From positions 145,484,997 through 145,548,996 of the forward strand of contig JAUPFV010000003.1 of assembly GCA_036936605.1 (NCBI GenBank): 64,000 nucleotides of DNA. The letters are read 5' to 3'. The notes beneath the pieces are model-generated. The model was not told the origin of the DNA. It worked only from the letters and a program-made list of their open reading frames with translations, and did not search any database. Both the position numbers and the translations under genes were made by a program. Source of the DNA: Limnanthes douglasii subsp. nivea. Lineage: Eukaryota > Streptophyta > Magnoliopsida > Brassicales > Limnanthaceae. Numbering within the stretch: position 1 is the stretch's first letter; the number at the start of each line of letters is the position of its first letter. Shown piece after piece: positions 33,439-47,185 of this stretch.

Positions 33439-34197
33439 AATATCTCATCAAATTAACGAATTACAAATGATAATATTTTCGTCTAATTAAAAATTCATTA
33501 GGATCAGTAAGAATTGTATATTTTTAAATGAAGTTTTAGTTTATTTTCTTTAATATATAGTAATATAAAAATAAATTTAGGGGAAGTTTCAATCCATTTT
33601 TAAGATTGTTTTTATTATTGTTGTTTTTTAATTTCCGGAACGGATATAAATATTGTGTCTATTTTCACTTATTTGAAGAATTTGATGAGTTATGTTGATA
33701 GTTTTATAAAAAAAGAGGGAAAATATAATTTAGTGTATTATAATTTGTATGTTATTTTTTGTGATGTTTAATAGTATTCAACAAATATAATTTATCATTC
33801 ATGGTTAAATATCATATGATAGTCATATGATCATGTAAACAAAAATTCATCTGATTATTTATAGATAGATTTAAATATCAAAAAAAATTATATGAACATA
33901 TATCAATTTCTTACTAACTCTTTTAAATACAAAAACTTCCACTAGAATAAAACTTTCAAAATAGGAAGGCAAAAACTAAGCACGAATTTCTATTTGTTTT
34001 ATAGATTGATATTTTATCATCATTGAGGCTTTAATTCTTTATTGTACCATGCATAGAAATACAAACATGGATGATCGCATCTGTATCAACTCATCATGTG
34101 TTTCTTGCAATTGAAACTAAATTGATTTCTTAATAGACCAAATTTATGATATATTTTTTAGATTTCATATATATGTGGTATTTTTTACACTCTTTTT
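33439..34197. other. AT-rich intergenic
   Basis: No gene or repeat boundary recognised between the young LINE and copia copy B. Confidence 0.5.
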
Positions 34198-34473
34198 TGT
34201 TAACATGCACATATTCTACGTAGCATCTCAGAGAAATAGCCGCCGGGAAGCGGCTAGGGTTTTGTGTTTATTAGAGAATCTCTTTTTTATTATATTGCAA
34301 ACCAAAGTAAGGCTCTCAATATATAGAGAACTTAGAGGCCTATACAAGGAAACTTAATACACTGAATATTTTAACACATTATAATATCAAAACATGCTAA
34401 TCTCAGTAACACACTTCCTTCCATCACCTTCATAGTCACTCGCTTCGTTTCTTATGCACTGAATATTCTAACA
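34198..34473 (-). repeat. Copia 3' LTR, copy B
   Basis: TGTTAACATG...ATTCTAACA. Carries an internal copy of the terminal motif (CACTGAATATTTTAACA near 34361), about 95 bp from the end copy. Confidence 0.9.
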
Positions 34474-34485
34474 CTCCCCCTCAAG
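34474..34485 (-). other. Polypurine tract, copia copy B
   Basis: Minus strand CTTGAGGGGGAG directly before the 3' LTR; used to prime plus-strand DNA. Confidence 0.8.
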
Positions 34486-37400
34486 TTGTGTAGTGGGATC
34501 ACCAATACCCAACTTGGATAAAACTGATTCGAATGTTCTTACAGCAACCGCTTTTGTCAGGATGTGTGCCAGTTGGTCTTCGGATCTAATAAATGGAAGT
34601 TCGAATGTCCTATCTTCAATCTTTTCTTTTTAAAGTGCCTATCTATTTCAACGTGTTTTTTTCTATCGTGTTGTACCGGGTTCTCTGAAATCTTAATCTC
34701 AGCTTTATTATCGCACATTAACTGAGTTGGACCCTTCAGGGGGAATCCGATTTCTTTCATTATCTTCTTTAACCAAAGTATCTCAGTAATCCCCTTAACG
34801 ATTCCTCTAAATTCTGATTCAACATTTGACAGTGAAACTGCTTTCTGTTTCTTACTCCTCCAAGTCACCAAATTACCTCCAAGAAGAGTAAAGTAGCCAG
34901 CAGTTGATCGCTTGTCGTTAGGATTCCCTCCGCAATCAGCATCTGTGAATACTTCAACATCAAGGTGTCTACTTTTCTTAAAAATTATGCCTCTTCCTGG
35001 TGTGCCTTTGAGATATCGAATAATCATCATTACTGCCTCCATATGGTGTTCCTGAGGATGATGCATGAATTGGCTAACTACTCTCACCGCGTATGCAATG
35101 TCGGGTCGAGTGTGAGCCAGGTAAATCAATTTTCCCACCAACATTTGGTACCTTTCTTTACTCGCTGGTCTGGCCCCTTCAATTATCTTTAGTTTTTGAT
35201 TCACAACCATAGGAGTGTCATTTGGTTTGCAATCCACCATGCCAACTTCAGCTAATAAATCCAATATATATTTCCGTTGGGAGATAACTCCCTCCTCTTA
35301 ACCTAAGAACCTCGATTCCTAGGAAATACTTCAATCCTCCAAGGTTTTTCATTTCGAACTCCTTGAAGAGGTTTTTCCTAAGAGAGCTAATTTCTTCTTC
35401 GTCATTCCCCGTTATAATCATATCGTCGACATATATTATAAGACAAGTGACTAATTCTCCTCTTTTTTGTAAAACAAGGTATGATCCTCATTACTCTATT
35501 TGTAGCTATACTGCTTCATTGCCATTGTAAAACTCTCAAACCAAGCACGAGGAGACTGTTTGAGCCCATATAATGCCTTTTTCAGTTTACATACCTCATA
35601 TTCTTGAAAACCATCAGAGAACCCTGGTGGGGGTTCCATATATACCTCTTCTTCCAAGTCTCTATGTAAGAAAGCATTCTTTACATCAAATTGATGAAGA
35701 GGCCAATCTTTATTCGCGGCTATTGAAAGTAAAACTCTGATAGTGTCAATCTTTGCAACCGGAGAGAACGTTTCAGAGTAGTCTATACCATATGTTTGTG
35801 TATATTTTTTGACAACCAATCTTACCTTGTATCGCTCAATGGTGCCATCAGATTTATATTTTATATTAAACACCCATCTACACCTGACTGCTTTCTTCCC
35901 GTGTGGTAACACACAATTCTCTCATGTACCATTCCTTTTTAGAGCTTTCATTTCGGTATTCATTGCTGCATGCCATTTAGTTATCTTTTTAGCTTCTTGA
36001 GCTGTTTTAGGGATTTGTTCAGAGAGAATAGTAGCTGCAAACGCCTTTGCAATCTTCGTCATTCTTTTCTTGTCCGGTTTTACCGGATATGTAGAAGCAC
36101 GATGAACGTGTTTCGGTGAATACCGGTCAGGAGGAACCCCTCTATTTTTTCTTGGGGTAAGAACCAGAGTTTGAGTTTCAACAAATGAACTTCTGGAAAT
36201 TTCATGATCAGTAGAATTTTGTGAGTTATGACATTGTAAATTGTTTACCTCTTGATGGACATTTTCTTCGGTTGAAATGCTGGTAGTATCCATGGAATTT
36301 GTTTCTTGTTGGGCATTGTCTTCGGGAGAATCATTGGTGGTAAGAACTGCCTCGTCAGTCTCCTTTATGTTGGAAGAGGCGTGTTCGGTGGCGCCATCTA
36401 CCGACTCTATCGGCACATCCTCAAAGTAACTTTCATATAGCAACCAGTCGAGTGATTCACTTACTTTCTCCCCGTGAGCACGAGATTGGTGGTCAAAAAA
36501 ATAATCGGATTCTAAGAAGTCACAGTCCATGGTGACATGGATTCGACGAGTAACCGAATTGTAACACCGATATCCCATTTGATGAACACCGTATCCAACG
36601 AATACACACTTTTCAACACAAGGATTAAGTTTGTTTCGACTAGTTTTAGGGATATGAACAAACACCGAACAACCAAAGACACGAGGTGGTAAGGTCATAA
36701 CAGATGGAATTGTAACTTGGGTGGCAAACACTTGTAATGGAGTTTTATTTCCTAGACATCGGGTTGGTAGACGATTTACAATATACGTAGCTGTAGCAAG
36801 AGCTTCTGGCCAAAGAGAATGAGGAACTCTAGATTCAATCATAATAGCACGAGTTTTTTCAAGTAAAGTACGATTTTTTCGCTCTGAAGTACCGTTTTGT
36901 TGAGGTGTGTTTGGACAAGTGGTTTGATGGATAAGACCATTTGTTTTGAAAAAATTATGCATTGTTTGGTTGACAAACTCTGTTCCATTATTAGAACGGA
37001 GAAACTGTATTTTTTTTTAATTGAGTCAAAATCATTTTGTAAAAACAAACAAATATTTCTCGTACTTCCGATTTATGTTTCATGAAGTATATCCAAGTCA
37101 TTCTTGAGAAATCATCCACAAATAAAACAAAGTATCTGATTTGATTGTTAGTGGAATTTGGTGCTGGACCCCAAACATCGGAATGGATTAGCGAAAAAGC
37201 ATAATCAACTCTAGTATTACTTTGATTAAATGAGACCCTACGATTTTTTGCAAGAATGCAGGTTTCACATTTCTCATGAATGGAATTATTCAGAAAAAGA
37301 CTAGGAAACAAACTCTTAAGATAGCTAAAAAAAGGATGACCAAGTCGTCGGTGCCATAACCAAAGTTTCCTTTCGGTTGTTCCGTGAGCAAGCATGGCAT

Positions 37401-38832
37401 GTCCCTTATGATCTACCTCATCAACATAATAGAGACCTCCTTGTTCAGTACCACGCCCAATGATCTCCTTCGTACGAATGTCCTGTAAAATGCAAAAAAA
37501 TGGATACATAAGAACCACACAGTTGATTTGTTTTGTCACTTGACTAACATATAATAACTTTAAGGATAGTGAAGGAATGTAGAGACAGTTTTTAATTTCT
37601 ATTTTTTCCGAAAAAATAATTGAACCTCCCCCTTTGACTTCACAAATTTCTTCACTAGCAGTCTCAATATGGGATTTCTTTAGAGATGACATGTCATCAA
37701 AGTCTTTAGGATTATAAGACATGGTGTCTGTAGCCCCGCAATCAAAGATCCAATTCATTGATTTCTCAAACCCTTTACCTCCAAGTTTTTCATAGGAGTT
37801 CGCCGCCATTCCTCCAAAACTAGTACCACTTCCTTGCTCATTTTTAGTCGGATCTTCACCGTCACTTGCAGACGAAGCCCGTTTGACATTAGATCTGAAA
37901 CGCTGGTTATTTTTCTCCTTATGACCGTCCTCCCACCATTCTGGATAGACAACCAGCTGGAAACATGTCTCTTTAGTGTGTTTCTTCATCCCACAATGAG
38001 TGCAATACAACTTGGATTTATCTTCTTTCCCTTTGGATCAAATTTTAAACCTCTGTGCAGAATCTTTAGCAGCCAAACCCATTCCAATTTCAATCGAGTC
38101 ATTATCAGAAGAACTTGATTTTAGTATACTAAGCCTGGCCAATTCCCTTCGTATTGTAGCATATGTTGTTTCCACGGAAGGAAGATGATCCTTTTTCAGG
38201 ATATCTCTCTTGACTGGTTCCAGCTTGTCATTAATCGCCATTAGCAATTGATAGAGTCTTTGTTCTTGAGTCTTCTTATTGTAGATCTGAATGTCTTCTG
38301 GGTCTTTCATAGGGTTCGGATCTCGCCTATCTATAGACATCCAGATGTTTAGCAGTTTGTTCCACAAGTCTTCTAGTGTATCAGACCCTTGCCTTAATGA
38401 ATTATCCCTTTTATGAAGGTCAAACACCTGTAACGAATCTGTACCGGAACTGTATGTGGTGGCTAACCCATCCTAGAGGGCTTTTGCAGTGGGATATTGC
38501 GAGACATTATTCACTAAGATGGATTCAAGATTCTGGATAATCCATGTGAAAACACATTGATCATCTTGTTCCCACCTTGTATATGTTTTGTCAGTATTGG
38601 ATGGAGGTGTCGGCTCCCCTGTAATGTGAGAACCTCTCCCCCTTCCCCTAATTGCTTTCTTCATCAGGTTTTACCATAGGGCATAGTTGTCACCACCGAG
38701 TTTAATCCTTAGAGATAAATTCTCAGGGTTAGTTGTTTGTTGTTATATTCCGAGACCATTTCTCAGAATGGCAGCAATCTGCATTGTTAATTCATCAGGG
38801 ATTTGACTGACCACGACTTCATTGCCAGCCAT
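34486..38832 (-). pseudogene. Copia gag-pol polyprotein, copy B (broken)
   Basis: Start MAGNEVVVSQIP at 38832, 38 bp after the PBS. Gag core near 38040-38430 (EDLWNKLLNIWMSID, KKDHLPSVETTYATIRREL), knuckle CTHCGMKKHTKETC near 38000, protease FDCGATDTM near 37730, integrase HRRLGHPF and CETCILAKNRRVSF near 37260-37360, HSDVWGPAP near 37170. The second integrase aspartate is changed (LRSNNGTEF where D is expected). [36 protein letters not shown] and YVDDMIITG near 35420. RNase H: FTDADCGGNPNDKRSTAGY and MCDNKAEIKI. At least five stops or shifts (about 38475, 38740, 37000, 35920, 35300). Confidence 0.92.
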
Positions 38833-38870
38833 CTTTGTTGAGGATGTTCAGAATTCCCAGAATCACACGT

Positions 38871-38882
38871 GCTCTGATACCA
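38871..38882 (-). other. Primer-binding site, copia copy B
   Basis: Minus TGGTATCAGAGC immediately next to the 5' LTR, complementary to initiator-Met tRNA. Confidence 0.92.
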
Positions 38883-39158
38883 TGTTAACATGCACATGTT
38901 CTACCTAGCATCTCAGAGAAATAGCCGCCAGGAAGCGGCTAGGGTTTTGTGTTTATTAGAGAATCTCTTTTTTATTATATTGCAAACCCAATTAAAGCTC
39001 TCAATATATAGAGAACTTAGAGGCCTATACAAGGAAACTTAATACACTGAATATTCTAACACATTATAATATCAAAACATGCTAATCTCAGTAACACAGT
39101 TCCTTCCATCACCTTCATAGTCACTCGTTTCGTTTCTTGTGCACTGAATATTCTAACA
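38883..39158 (-). repeat. Copia 5' LTR, copy B
   Basis: Pairs with 34198-34473 at about 96% identity. Ends ATTCTAACA at 39158. Confidence 0.9.
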
Positions 39159-42094
39159 CCTTTTGAGATGCCTTGTTCTTTTGAAAAATAACATCAATCT
39201 TGAGTAGTTAATTTCTTAGGTTCTTTGCTCCTGAACTAGAATCTTTATCAAATGTTTCATCATATTTTATTTTCTTTATTTTCCCAAGTTGAAAACTCAC
39301 CATAGGCATCTGAGGATATTCTTGGTTCAATCTCTCCTCATTAAGAGTAGCATGAAAAGTCAATTTCCTAACTATCCACTTAACATATTGAGGAAACAAA
39401 ATTAATATACATAGTCATGTCATAAACTATTTGAAAATTTCAATCTTAAGTATCTCTCACTTTGACACGATCATTGACATCGCACGAATATATTGTCATG
39501 GTGTTATTTTGCCATAAAAATTTATGATAGGAAACTAGATTGGAAACATCGTAATCTCCATCTTATTAATCTTGATAAAAAAATTAAACTTCTTTAAAAA
39601 AAAACTTAATTACATGGGTGGTCTAAATCAAAACAACCTAGGGCATGGCAAAATTATACATTATTTCATGATTACCGAGTATAACCTCTCTAACTTTTCC
39701 TACGTCTTTAATTTTTTATTCTCTATAGGATAATTATGTTCAATAAGGGGGTGTGGGTTGCTTAGTACTTAATGTTAGATCTAAATCATGAAAATTCAAA
39801 TACAATTACAAATTTTTATGTTTGAAAAATATGACTCATCTAAAGTTGGAGGTCTTTTTCCTAATGGGAAAAAGATATTTAATTTTGTTGGACTAGTAGC
39901 ACACATAACAAACATCATATAAACATTACACTCATTGATATTTAAACTCAAAATATTATTTAAATATGTTTTCATGATGTAAACTACATTTTACATCACT
40001 AATGAGATATATTTTGGTAAACATATTAACATATACTTGTATAAGTTTGATAAAAGACATTATTGATCCAATTTCAATCGAGTTAATTCAGAAAGAACTT
40101 TCATTGAGTTGGTTTTTCTTATTTTAGTCAAATACTTATCAACTCGCAATTAACAATATAATGTGCACGGTTTATTATACCAAACATTAATCTTCTTTTG
40201 TGCCATTAATGTATGTAATATTATGAAGCCATCAAAACCTTAAATAAATCAATTCACCAAAAGTGATCATTGTGGTGTGCTATGTTGGTTTCATAAAATA
40301 TAAATACCAAAAAAAGAAAAAAAAATATACTCAATCCCAATATAGCATGTGGTTTAGGTATGAAGAAATGTATTTTATATGTATGTATGTTATGTAAAGT
40401 TTTAGCTAAATCTTTTCGTTGTAGTAATAACTGCATCGTCGCGGCCCTTTAAGTTGTTTTGCGACAACTTTCAGGGGGCGCAACAAAAATACCATTGTTA
40501 TTTCTGGTTTTATTTGGGCTTAATATATCACGACAAAGTTATTATTGTTGTGACAACGCAAGCATTAATCAATCACGAGCACTAAATTTCATTCAAAATT
40601 GATACTTAATTGATTAAGTATATAATCTAATACATTCCAATATTTAACAATCAAATAACATGTGATTTAAAATCTTAGATTCGCACACCTCTACCAAATA
40701 AATCAACAATAATTACAAATGTTGATCATTATCATAGTTAATTTAAGAACAAACAACCTAATACTCGAGCTTTAGGAGTTGGCTCTAATACCATTTATTA
40801 GGATTCAATTCCTTTGAATCTTAAGATCATACATAAATATCCCTTAAGCTATTTTGAAGTTTCCATTAAATACGGGATTAAATTACTTATATGAAGAAAA
40901 TGTATCCTAATTATTGTTCTTGCCCTTCTTTCATTTTCCTAACAACTCTAATGATCTTTTCTTTTCATTTAAGATTAGTTTTTTCTTTGGTCTGTAATGA
41001 ATATTTGGATATGATCTTCTAACCATCAATAATTTTGGATTTCCTTTTAGTTGTGTTGAGAAGGAATACATATTATTGTCCATTTATATATGATTGGAAG
41101 TAGGATTTTACTCTAACTCTAATTTCTATATTATCTTTTTCTTATATTGTTATGATCATGAATCGAAATTTTGTTTTTTTTTTGTATCCAAATTTTATCT
41201 AAATCTACACAATCACTTCCACAAAATATTATCATAGACTAATTCGATATTTTTTATGTAAATACTTATTAATCAAACTACTATAAATAATAACCAATAC
41301 ATCAATAATCGTAAAAAATCCATCTTAATATAAATTTCCAACATTCGAAGTTTATATGGTTTCTTCTTATATACCATGGAATTAATTTTAATGAATAAAA
41401 ATAATTGATACAGTTGACTTCATAATTTGCAGTCTCATGATCATATCTTATTTTTTTGTCTTTTTTACAATAATTAATTAATTAAAATAAATAATTGCTT
41501 ATAAGTACGCGTGATATATTCTGGTAAATAAAAAACTATAATATAACTTTAGGGGCTTCCCCCACATAAAATATATCAATAAAACACGAAGTCCAAAATA
41601 AAAAATAAGTTCATATAACAAAAATGGTCAAAGTAATCAAAAATAGAGATCAAGATGAAACAACAAGATACAGACAATCCAAGCCGCAAACAAGTATCGT
41701 CCCGGAGCTGTAGGGAAACCAACAAAGATTGTAAAAATAGTAATAGTAAATTAGTAATGTTTTAACACGACCAAAGAAATTTTATGCTTCAAAATTTGTA
41801 ACAAAAATCCTAAAAAATATGGTAGGATAAAACAACATCCAATCAAAAAGACTAAAAAAATCATAATTTCTTTTTTTGATAAATATAATAGATCACCGCA
41901 TAAAAACTATTACCCAAAGAAAATATCGCATCTCATATTAATCCGAAATCAATTTAGAAAACTTAGACTTTTCTAAAACTAGATCCAGTGTTAAGAGAAA
42001 TTAATCAATAAATTCATTATTCATATTTACTATATAAGTTTTGAAAAACTAAAAAATATACTCTTAATATCTTATTGATTATGGCATATAAATT
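39159..42094. other. Long AT-rich intergenic region
   Basis: No gene supported. Short ORFs (39208-39399 and 40254-40436 on minus) have no known motifs. Near 40440-40560 there is a GC-richer patch with GTTGTTTTGCGACAAC, a small inverted repeat that could be a DNA-transposon end, but no partner was found. Confidence 0.5.
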
Positions 42095-44818
42095 TGTTAA
42101 AGGTTAAAAGTTTTATTATATATTTATTTCTATTCAAAACTATTTAGTGGGTTAGACCAAATCTTTATCTGTATTAAATTTCATTAAAAGATCTTTTAGA
42201 CCAGAACTTTAGAAATTTCGTGTAAAGTTTATTTAAAGGTGTCTCTTTTATCAATTCATTAACGCAAACAATTTTATCTTTCTCAGTTTTTTTTCTCTCT
42301 CTCTCTCAATTTTATTCTCTAGCTAACAGTGGTATCAGCGCTAGTTATTTAAAAAAGTAAAAAAATAAACTTAATGGGTTCCGAGTATTTTGTACAACCA
42401 TTTATTCTACGATTTTATGGTTATTATGATCATTAAAGTATGCTTATGAATAATTTCGTGGACGTCCAAAGAAAATTATAAACAATTCTTAGCAAATGAA
42501 CTTCCAAAGATATTAAAATTCCATGAATAAAAAATATCAAGGCTCCGCTAGAGTGAAGCGTGCACAACTTTAATTTTTTAGAAGAGATTTTGAGACTTTA
42601 CAAATGAATGATGGAGAACTTATTACCAGCTATTGTGCCAGGACTAAGTAGATTAATAAAAAAATACGATTTTATGGTGAGAAAATCGAAGATGTTACCA
42701 TTGTGGAGAAAATATTGTGTTCCTTGACACCAAAATTTGATTATGTCTCGTGTTCAATTGAGGAATCAAAAGACATAAATTTATTATCTCTTGATGAACT
42801 ACAAAGCTTTTTATTGGTCCATAAACAGAAGATTAACCGCAATTAAACATGTATTCTAAAGCCAATAGCGATAATTTTTCACGCAGAGAGATAAATGACG
42901 AGATCAATATTTTGACAAATCCAAAGTATAGTGTCTTAGATATCATAAATTTGGTCATTATTTATTCTGAATATTATACTAAGCTGCCTAATGACACAGA
43001 AAATGAAGAGCAATCAAATTTTTCCAAAAATAAGAAAATAAAAACTTTGTTGATGACTGTTCTAGCTAACCATGAAGCTCATTATAATGTTGGGTATGTG
43101 GATACGAGCTACAGTAAACACATATTTGGAAGTAAGTCTTCTTTTTCTTATTTAAATAAAATTTTATTCTATAGTAAGTTTCAGTGATTGTTCCACATGA
43201 AGGTGATGGGAAAGAGTAATATTGAGATTAGACCCAAGAATGGTTTTGTAGAAATAATCTCTAATGTTTTTTATGTTCGTGACTTTAATAGTGATTTGTT
43301 AAGTGCTCATCAATTTCTAGAAAAATGGTTTTATAATCATTATTCAAAAGGGTGTTTGTGAGATTTATGATCCTACTAGAGGAGTTATTGATGTTGTGTG
43401 AATGAGTCAAACAGGTTGTTTCCATTAAAGATTAAAAGTGTGTAAATTTCATATAGCTGAAGTAAAAGATCCTTCTTGGTTGTGGCATTTTCGTTATGAC
43501 CACTTGAGTTTTGGTGGAATGAAGACCCTTAAACATAAAATATGGTGACAGATCTTCCTTGTATAAGTATTCCAACACAAGTTTGTGAAGGATGTGTTGT
43601 TGGCATACAACATCGTTCTCAGTTTACCCAATGGAAGTCATAGCGAGAAAAATGATTTTTGAAGCTAATTCATTCAGATATTTGTGGCCCCATAACACCC
43701 ATTTCTTACGGAAGTAAAAGATACTTAATTACCTCCACTGATGATTATACTCGAAAAACTTAGGTTTATTCTTTACAGAAAAAACCAGAAGCTCTTTGTG
43801 CATATAAAAGCTTCAAGGCTCGTGAAGAAAATGAAACATGAAAGACCATTAAGACCCTTCAAATGGATCCTGGTGGAGAATATTTCTCGACCGAATTTAA
43901 AGTTTTTGTAACATTCATGGCATTCGAAGATAGTTAATAGCTGCTTATACACCACAGCAAAATGGTGCATCAGAGAGGACAAAATAGAACTATCCTCAAT
44001 ATGGTGAGAAGCTTGTTGGCAAGAGGGAGAATCCCAAAATATTGTTGGCCTAAGAAGGAAACCAACTCTAGATTATTTTAGAATTTTTTGTTGCATTTCT
44101 TATGCGCATATCCCGTATGAGAAAATGAAGAAACTTGATGATAAAAGGGAAAGATGTGTTTTTCTCGGTGTCAGTGAAATACCGAAAGCTCATAATTTTT
44201 TTAATTTATTAACTAAGAAAATTATGACAAGCCGAGACGTTGTCTTTGATGAATAAAACACTTGGTATTGGAATGGGAAGGAAACTACCCAAGTTCTTTT
44301 ATTTGACAACGATTCTAAAAGAGAATCAACTTCATCAGCCTTTATGCCTAAATATTCATCAAAAGCAACTCCAACAGCTGCTGAAATTTTGCCAACAGTA
44401 GTCGAAGCTAATGATGTAGCAGCTCAATCTCTTCCTCATTTTCGAAAAAGGCATCCATGAATGGAAGACTATGAGGTAACTGAAATTGATGATCCAGTCA
44501 TTTATTTTACTTTATTTTCAAATTGTGATCCTACATCCTTTGAAAGTGATGTGTAAGAAGAAAATTGAGGAATGTGATGGATGATGAAATTAATGTTATT
44601 GAAAAAAAAAATGATACTTTGGAGCTGACTGATTTTCCAAAAGGCACAAAACTAATGGTGTAAAATGGATCCTCAAAACAAAAGTTAAGAAAAATGGTGA
44701 AGTTGAAAAATATTAAGGCGCGTTTGGTAACTAAGGATATAAACAAGAATATGGAATTGACTATAAAAAAAATTTGCTCATATTGCAAGACAGTTATTCG
44801 TTCCAACTATAAAATATA
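42095..44818 (+). mobile_element. Third copia family, decayed
   Basis: 5' LTR candidate 42095-42328 (TGTTAAAGGTTAAAAG...AGCTAACA) is followed after 1 bp by a PBS, TGGTATCAGCGC (42330-42341), one or two changes from the usual initiator-Met site. Coding remains run to 44818 and stop in early RT. No matching 3' LTR was found. Confidence 0.75.
42374..44818 (+). pseudogene. Copia gag-pol of the third family (broken)
   Basis: Gag start MGSEYFVQPF followed by FYGYYDHXSML-type sequence near 42374-42450, a widespread copia gag opening. UBN2 part at 42603-42846 (IVEKILCSLTPKFDYV, LDELQSFLLVH). Protease relic YVDTSYSKHIFGSKSSFSYL near 43098, where the D-T-G is now D-T-S. Integrase: WHFRYDHLSFGG near 43483, CEGCVVGIQHRSQF near 43590, HSDICGPITPISYGSKRYL near 43675, MDPGGEYFSTEF near 43865. 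RT start GVKWILKTKVKKNGEVEKY near 44655. Stops and shifts are frequent. Confidence 0.8.
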
Positions 44819-45266
44819 TGGTGGCGACCAAAGTGTGTCACATTCCACATCGGTTAAACATGGGAAGGATCAGTGGTATATAAGTAAGAACATATCTCAA
44901 CTAGTGTGATGCCTTTTGGTAGTGGACCAAATACAAAGCCGTGAGGGCCTTCGGGTGCCAAAGCGAACAATATCATACTAGTGTTGACATCGGTGGTGTT
45001 CCGTACTTATATACGGAGGCGGAAATATGTTGACCGGACCACATATTCCCAACAAAAATGATACTTGGGAGCTGACCGATTTTCCAAAATACACAAAACT
45101 AATGGTGTAAAATAGATCCTCAAAACAAAAATTAAGAAAAATGGTGAAATTGAAAAATATTAAATCGCGTTTGGTAACTAAAGATATAAACAAAAATATG
45201 GAATTGACTATAAAAAAAATTGCTCATATTGCAAGTAAGTTATTTGTTCCAACTATAAAATACAAT
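44607..45266 (+). repeat. 212-bp RT fragment repeated on both sides of a TRIM LTR
   Basis: 44607-44818 and 45055-45266 are close copies (both start AATGATACTT and end CCAACTATAAAATA), flanking a TRIM LTR at 44819-45054 without spacer. Confidence 0.85.
44819..45054 (+). repeat. Solo TRIM LTR, plus orientation
   Basis: Same LTR as at 15275-16195 but in reverse orientation: TGGCGACCAAAGTG, CACATCGGTTAAACATGGGA, GTATATAAGTAAGAACATA, CTAGTGTTGACATCGG, ending ATTCCCAACA. The first few bases of the LTR are missing. Confidence 0.88.
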
Positions 45267-46816
45267 ATATTTTTTATATAAAATCGAAAATAAATGTTAT
45301 TTGTATGTTTAAATAACTGTCGTTTAAAGATATATTTCGATTTTAATTGTTGTTTTAGATTAGTTATTTCGAATATGTTAGGTTTTATAAATTCGTATTT
45401 TATTTCCTTTTGAAAACGTCTATAACTATTGCATACTTTTTAAAAAAATTATGAAATAAAGAATAAAACTAATCTTAATACAAATGCAAGTTGCTCAAAC
45501 AACACTTTTAAAATATAAAGGGAGTAAAGAACAAATAAAACTAAAGAAACATGTCAACAATAATTATGAAGAAGATAAAGGGATATTGTATTCAAATTGA
45601 AAGAGCCAGAAATCAAAGATTCCGAATCTCGGCGAATGAATGGTTGAAAGAAAACGAAAATTCAACATTCATGATGAAAAGAACAAAGTATTTATATACT
45701 ATCAGTAATATAAACAAATTAAGTGGATCGTATTTATAAGCAATCATGCAGCCACTTGACGATAGTTTAGTCTTGTGAGAAAAAAAAAACATTTAAAACC
45801 TTGATGACTCCTGTCTGAACTCATCAGTGCAAAAACTCACGCAAAACTTTCATAAATTGTTATGGCAGGGTTTTTTATATCAATATTTTACACTTTTTCA
45901 GATGTTAAAATTATTCGTCTTTTAACAATTAGAAAAGAGGGGGTTTAGTGTCTTTTCGAATAATAAAAATGCGAGTTTGTTGTTACTTTTATATGCATGT
46001 CGATAAAAAATCAAAAAATGATTTTCATAATTTTATCTAGTTTTGCATGGTTGATTATGTAGATACCCGTATATTACAAACAGAAAAAGAAATATAAATC
46101 AGAAAATATTATTAATGAATTTAGTTTTGTTCGTATTAAAAAAAACAAAGCCGATAATATATTTGGATTATTTTTTCCGAGCTACGGTTTGAAAGATACG
46201 AACCTTTTTAAAAATAAAAAGAAAGAAGAAAAAGTATGAAAATAAAATAGGATTATTGGTGGGAGTTTCCATTGGTGTTATGCAATTTGTAGGTATTAAG
46301 TGGTAATGAGATAGTTAAGCGTGTATTCATGGATATTTTTTTCAAAGTAATTTTCGGATTACCATGTATAGTAATTGTCGGAATATGATGTATTTTTATT
46401 ATAAGAGGGTACCAATAATCGAGTATGATAAGTTAGAAGTACTTATAGTCGATTAAGATTTCATATTTACCAATAACCGTGTGCAACATAAAATCTATCA
46501 ATAATAATTTTTTGGGTATAAACCATAAAACCAACTACAATCTATTTCTTCCTTAACTTGCGATTTTTTTTTCTCCAATATCAAAATTCACAAATCTATC
46601 AAATTGAACATTTTTGCAACAAAATTGAATGAAATATCAAGCATTTCAACATAAAAATAACTACTAAATCAGGTTTTCACAAAAAAAATATTATATTTCG
46701 CCTTTAGTTTTTCAATCGTCGTGCTTGTAAATAATATGCACGATTTAAGAATTGTTCGGGTTTGGTTTTGATGATTTGTATGTTTTCTTACGCAACAAAG
46801 AAATACAATTAGTAAC
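45267..46816. other. AT-rich intergenic
   Basis: No gene supported; the small ORF at 45551-45739 has no known motif. Ends at the GTAAC target duplication. Confidence 0.5.
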
Positions 46817-47185
46817 TGATAGAGAGTGAAACGTAGCAGAAGCTTAAAAGAGGGATAAAACCCTAATTTTGTTTTTATTTAATCAAAATAGTCTGACGAC
46901 AAAATAAGGTATAGGATGCTTTATATAGCATCTATCCAAAACCCTAATATCAAATAAAGAAAATTACATAAATGTCTAGAAACTAAAACAAATAAATAAA
47001 ATAACGTCTAAATATGAAAACTGATTTTCGAAGGTTTTAGAGGTCGAATTTGGGTATTAAACTTTGTGACAAGTCACAGTTTTGAAATCTTACGGTCTCG
47101 TCGAAATCTTCGATTTGAGTACCTATTTCACCTAATTCCGATACCTGACCAAGAAACCAGTTTATCCGCAATCTTCGCTACATCA
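46817..47185 (-). repeat. 3' LTR of the gag-fusion element
   Basis: Minus TGATGTAGCGAAGATTGCGG...CACTCTCTATCA. Differs from the 5' LTR by one C/A and one A/G change. Confidence 0.93.

Larger units (their letters stand above)
34198..39158 (-). mobile_element. Ty1/copia element, copy B, complete structure
   Basis: 4961 bp with two 276-bp LTRs (34198-34473 and 38883-39158), PBS, PPT and all domains in copia order. The LTRs differ at about 10 positions (3.6%); with an assumed rate of 1.3e-8 per site per year this means roughly 1.4 million years. No exact target duplication: flanks are TTTTT and CCTTT. Frameshifts and stops make it non-functional. Confidence 0.92.
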
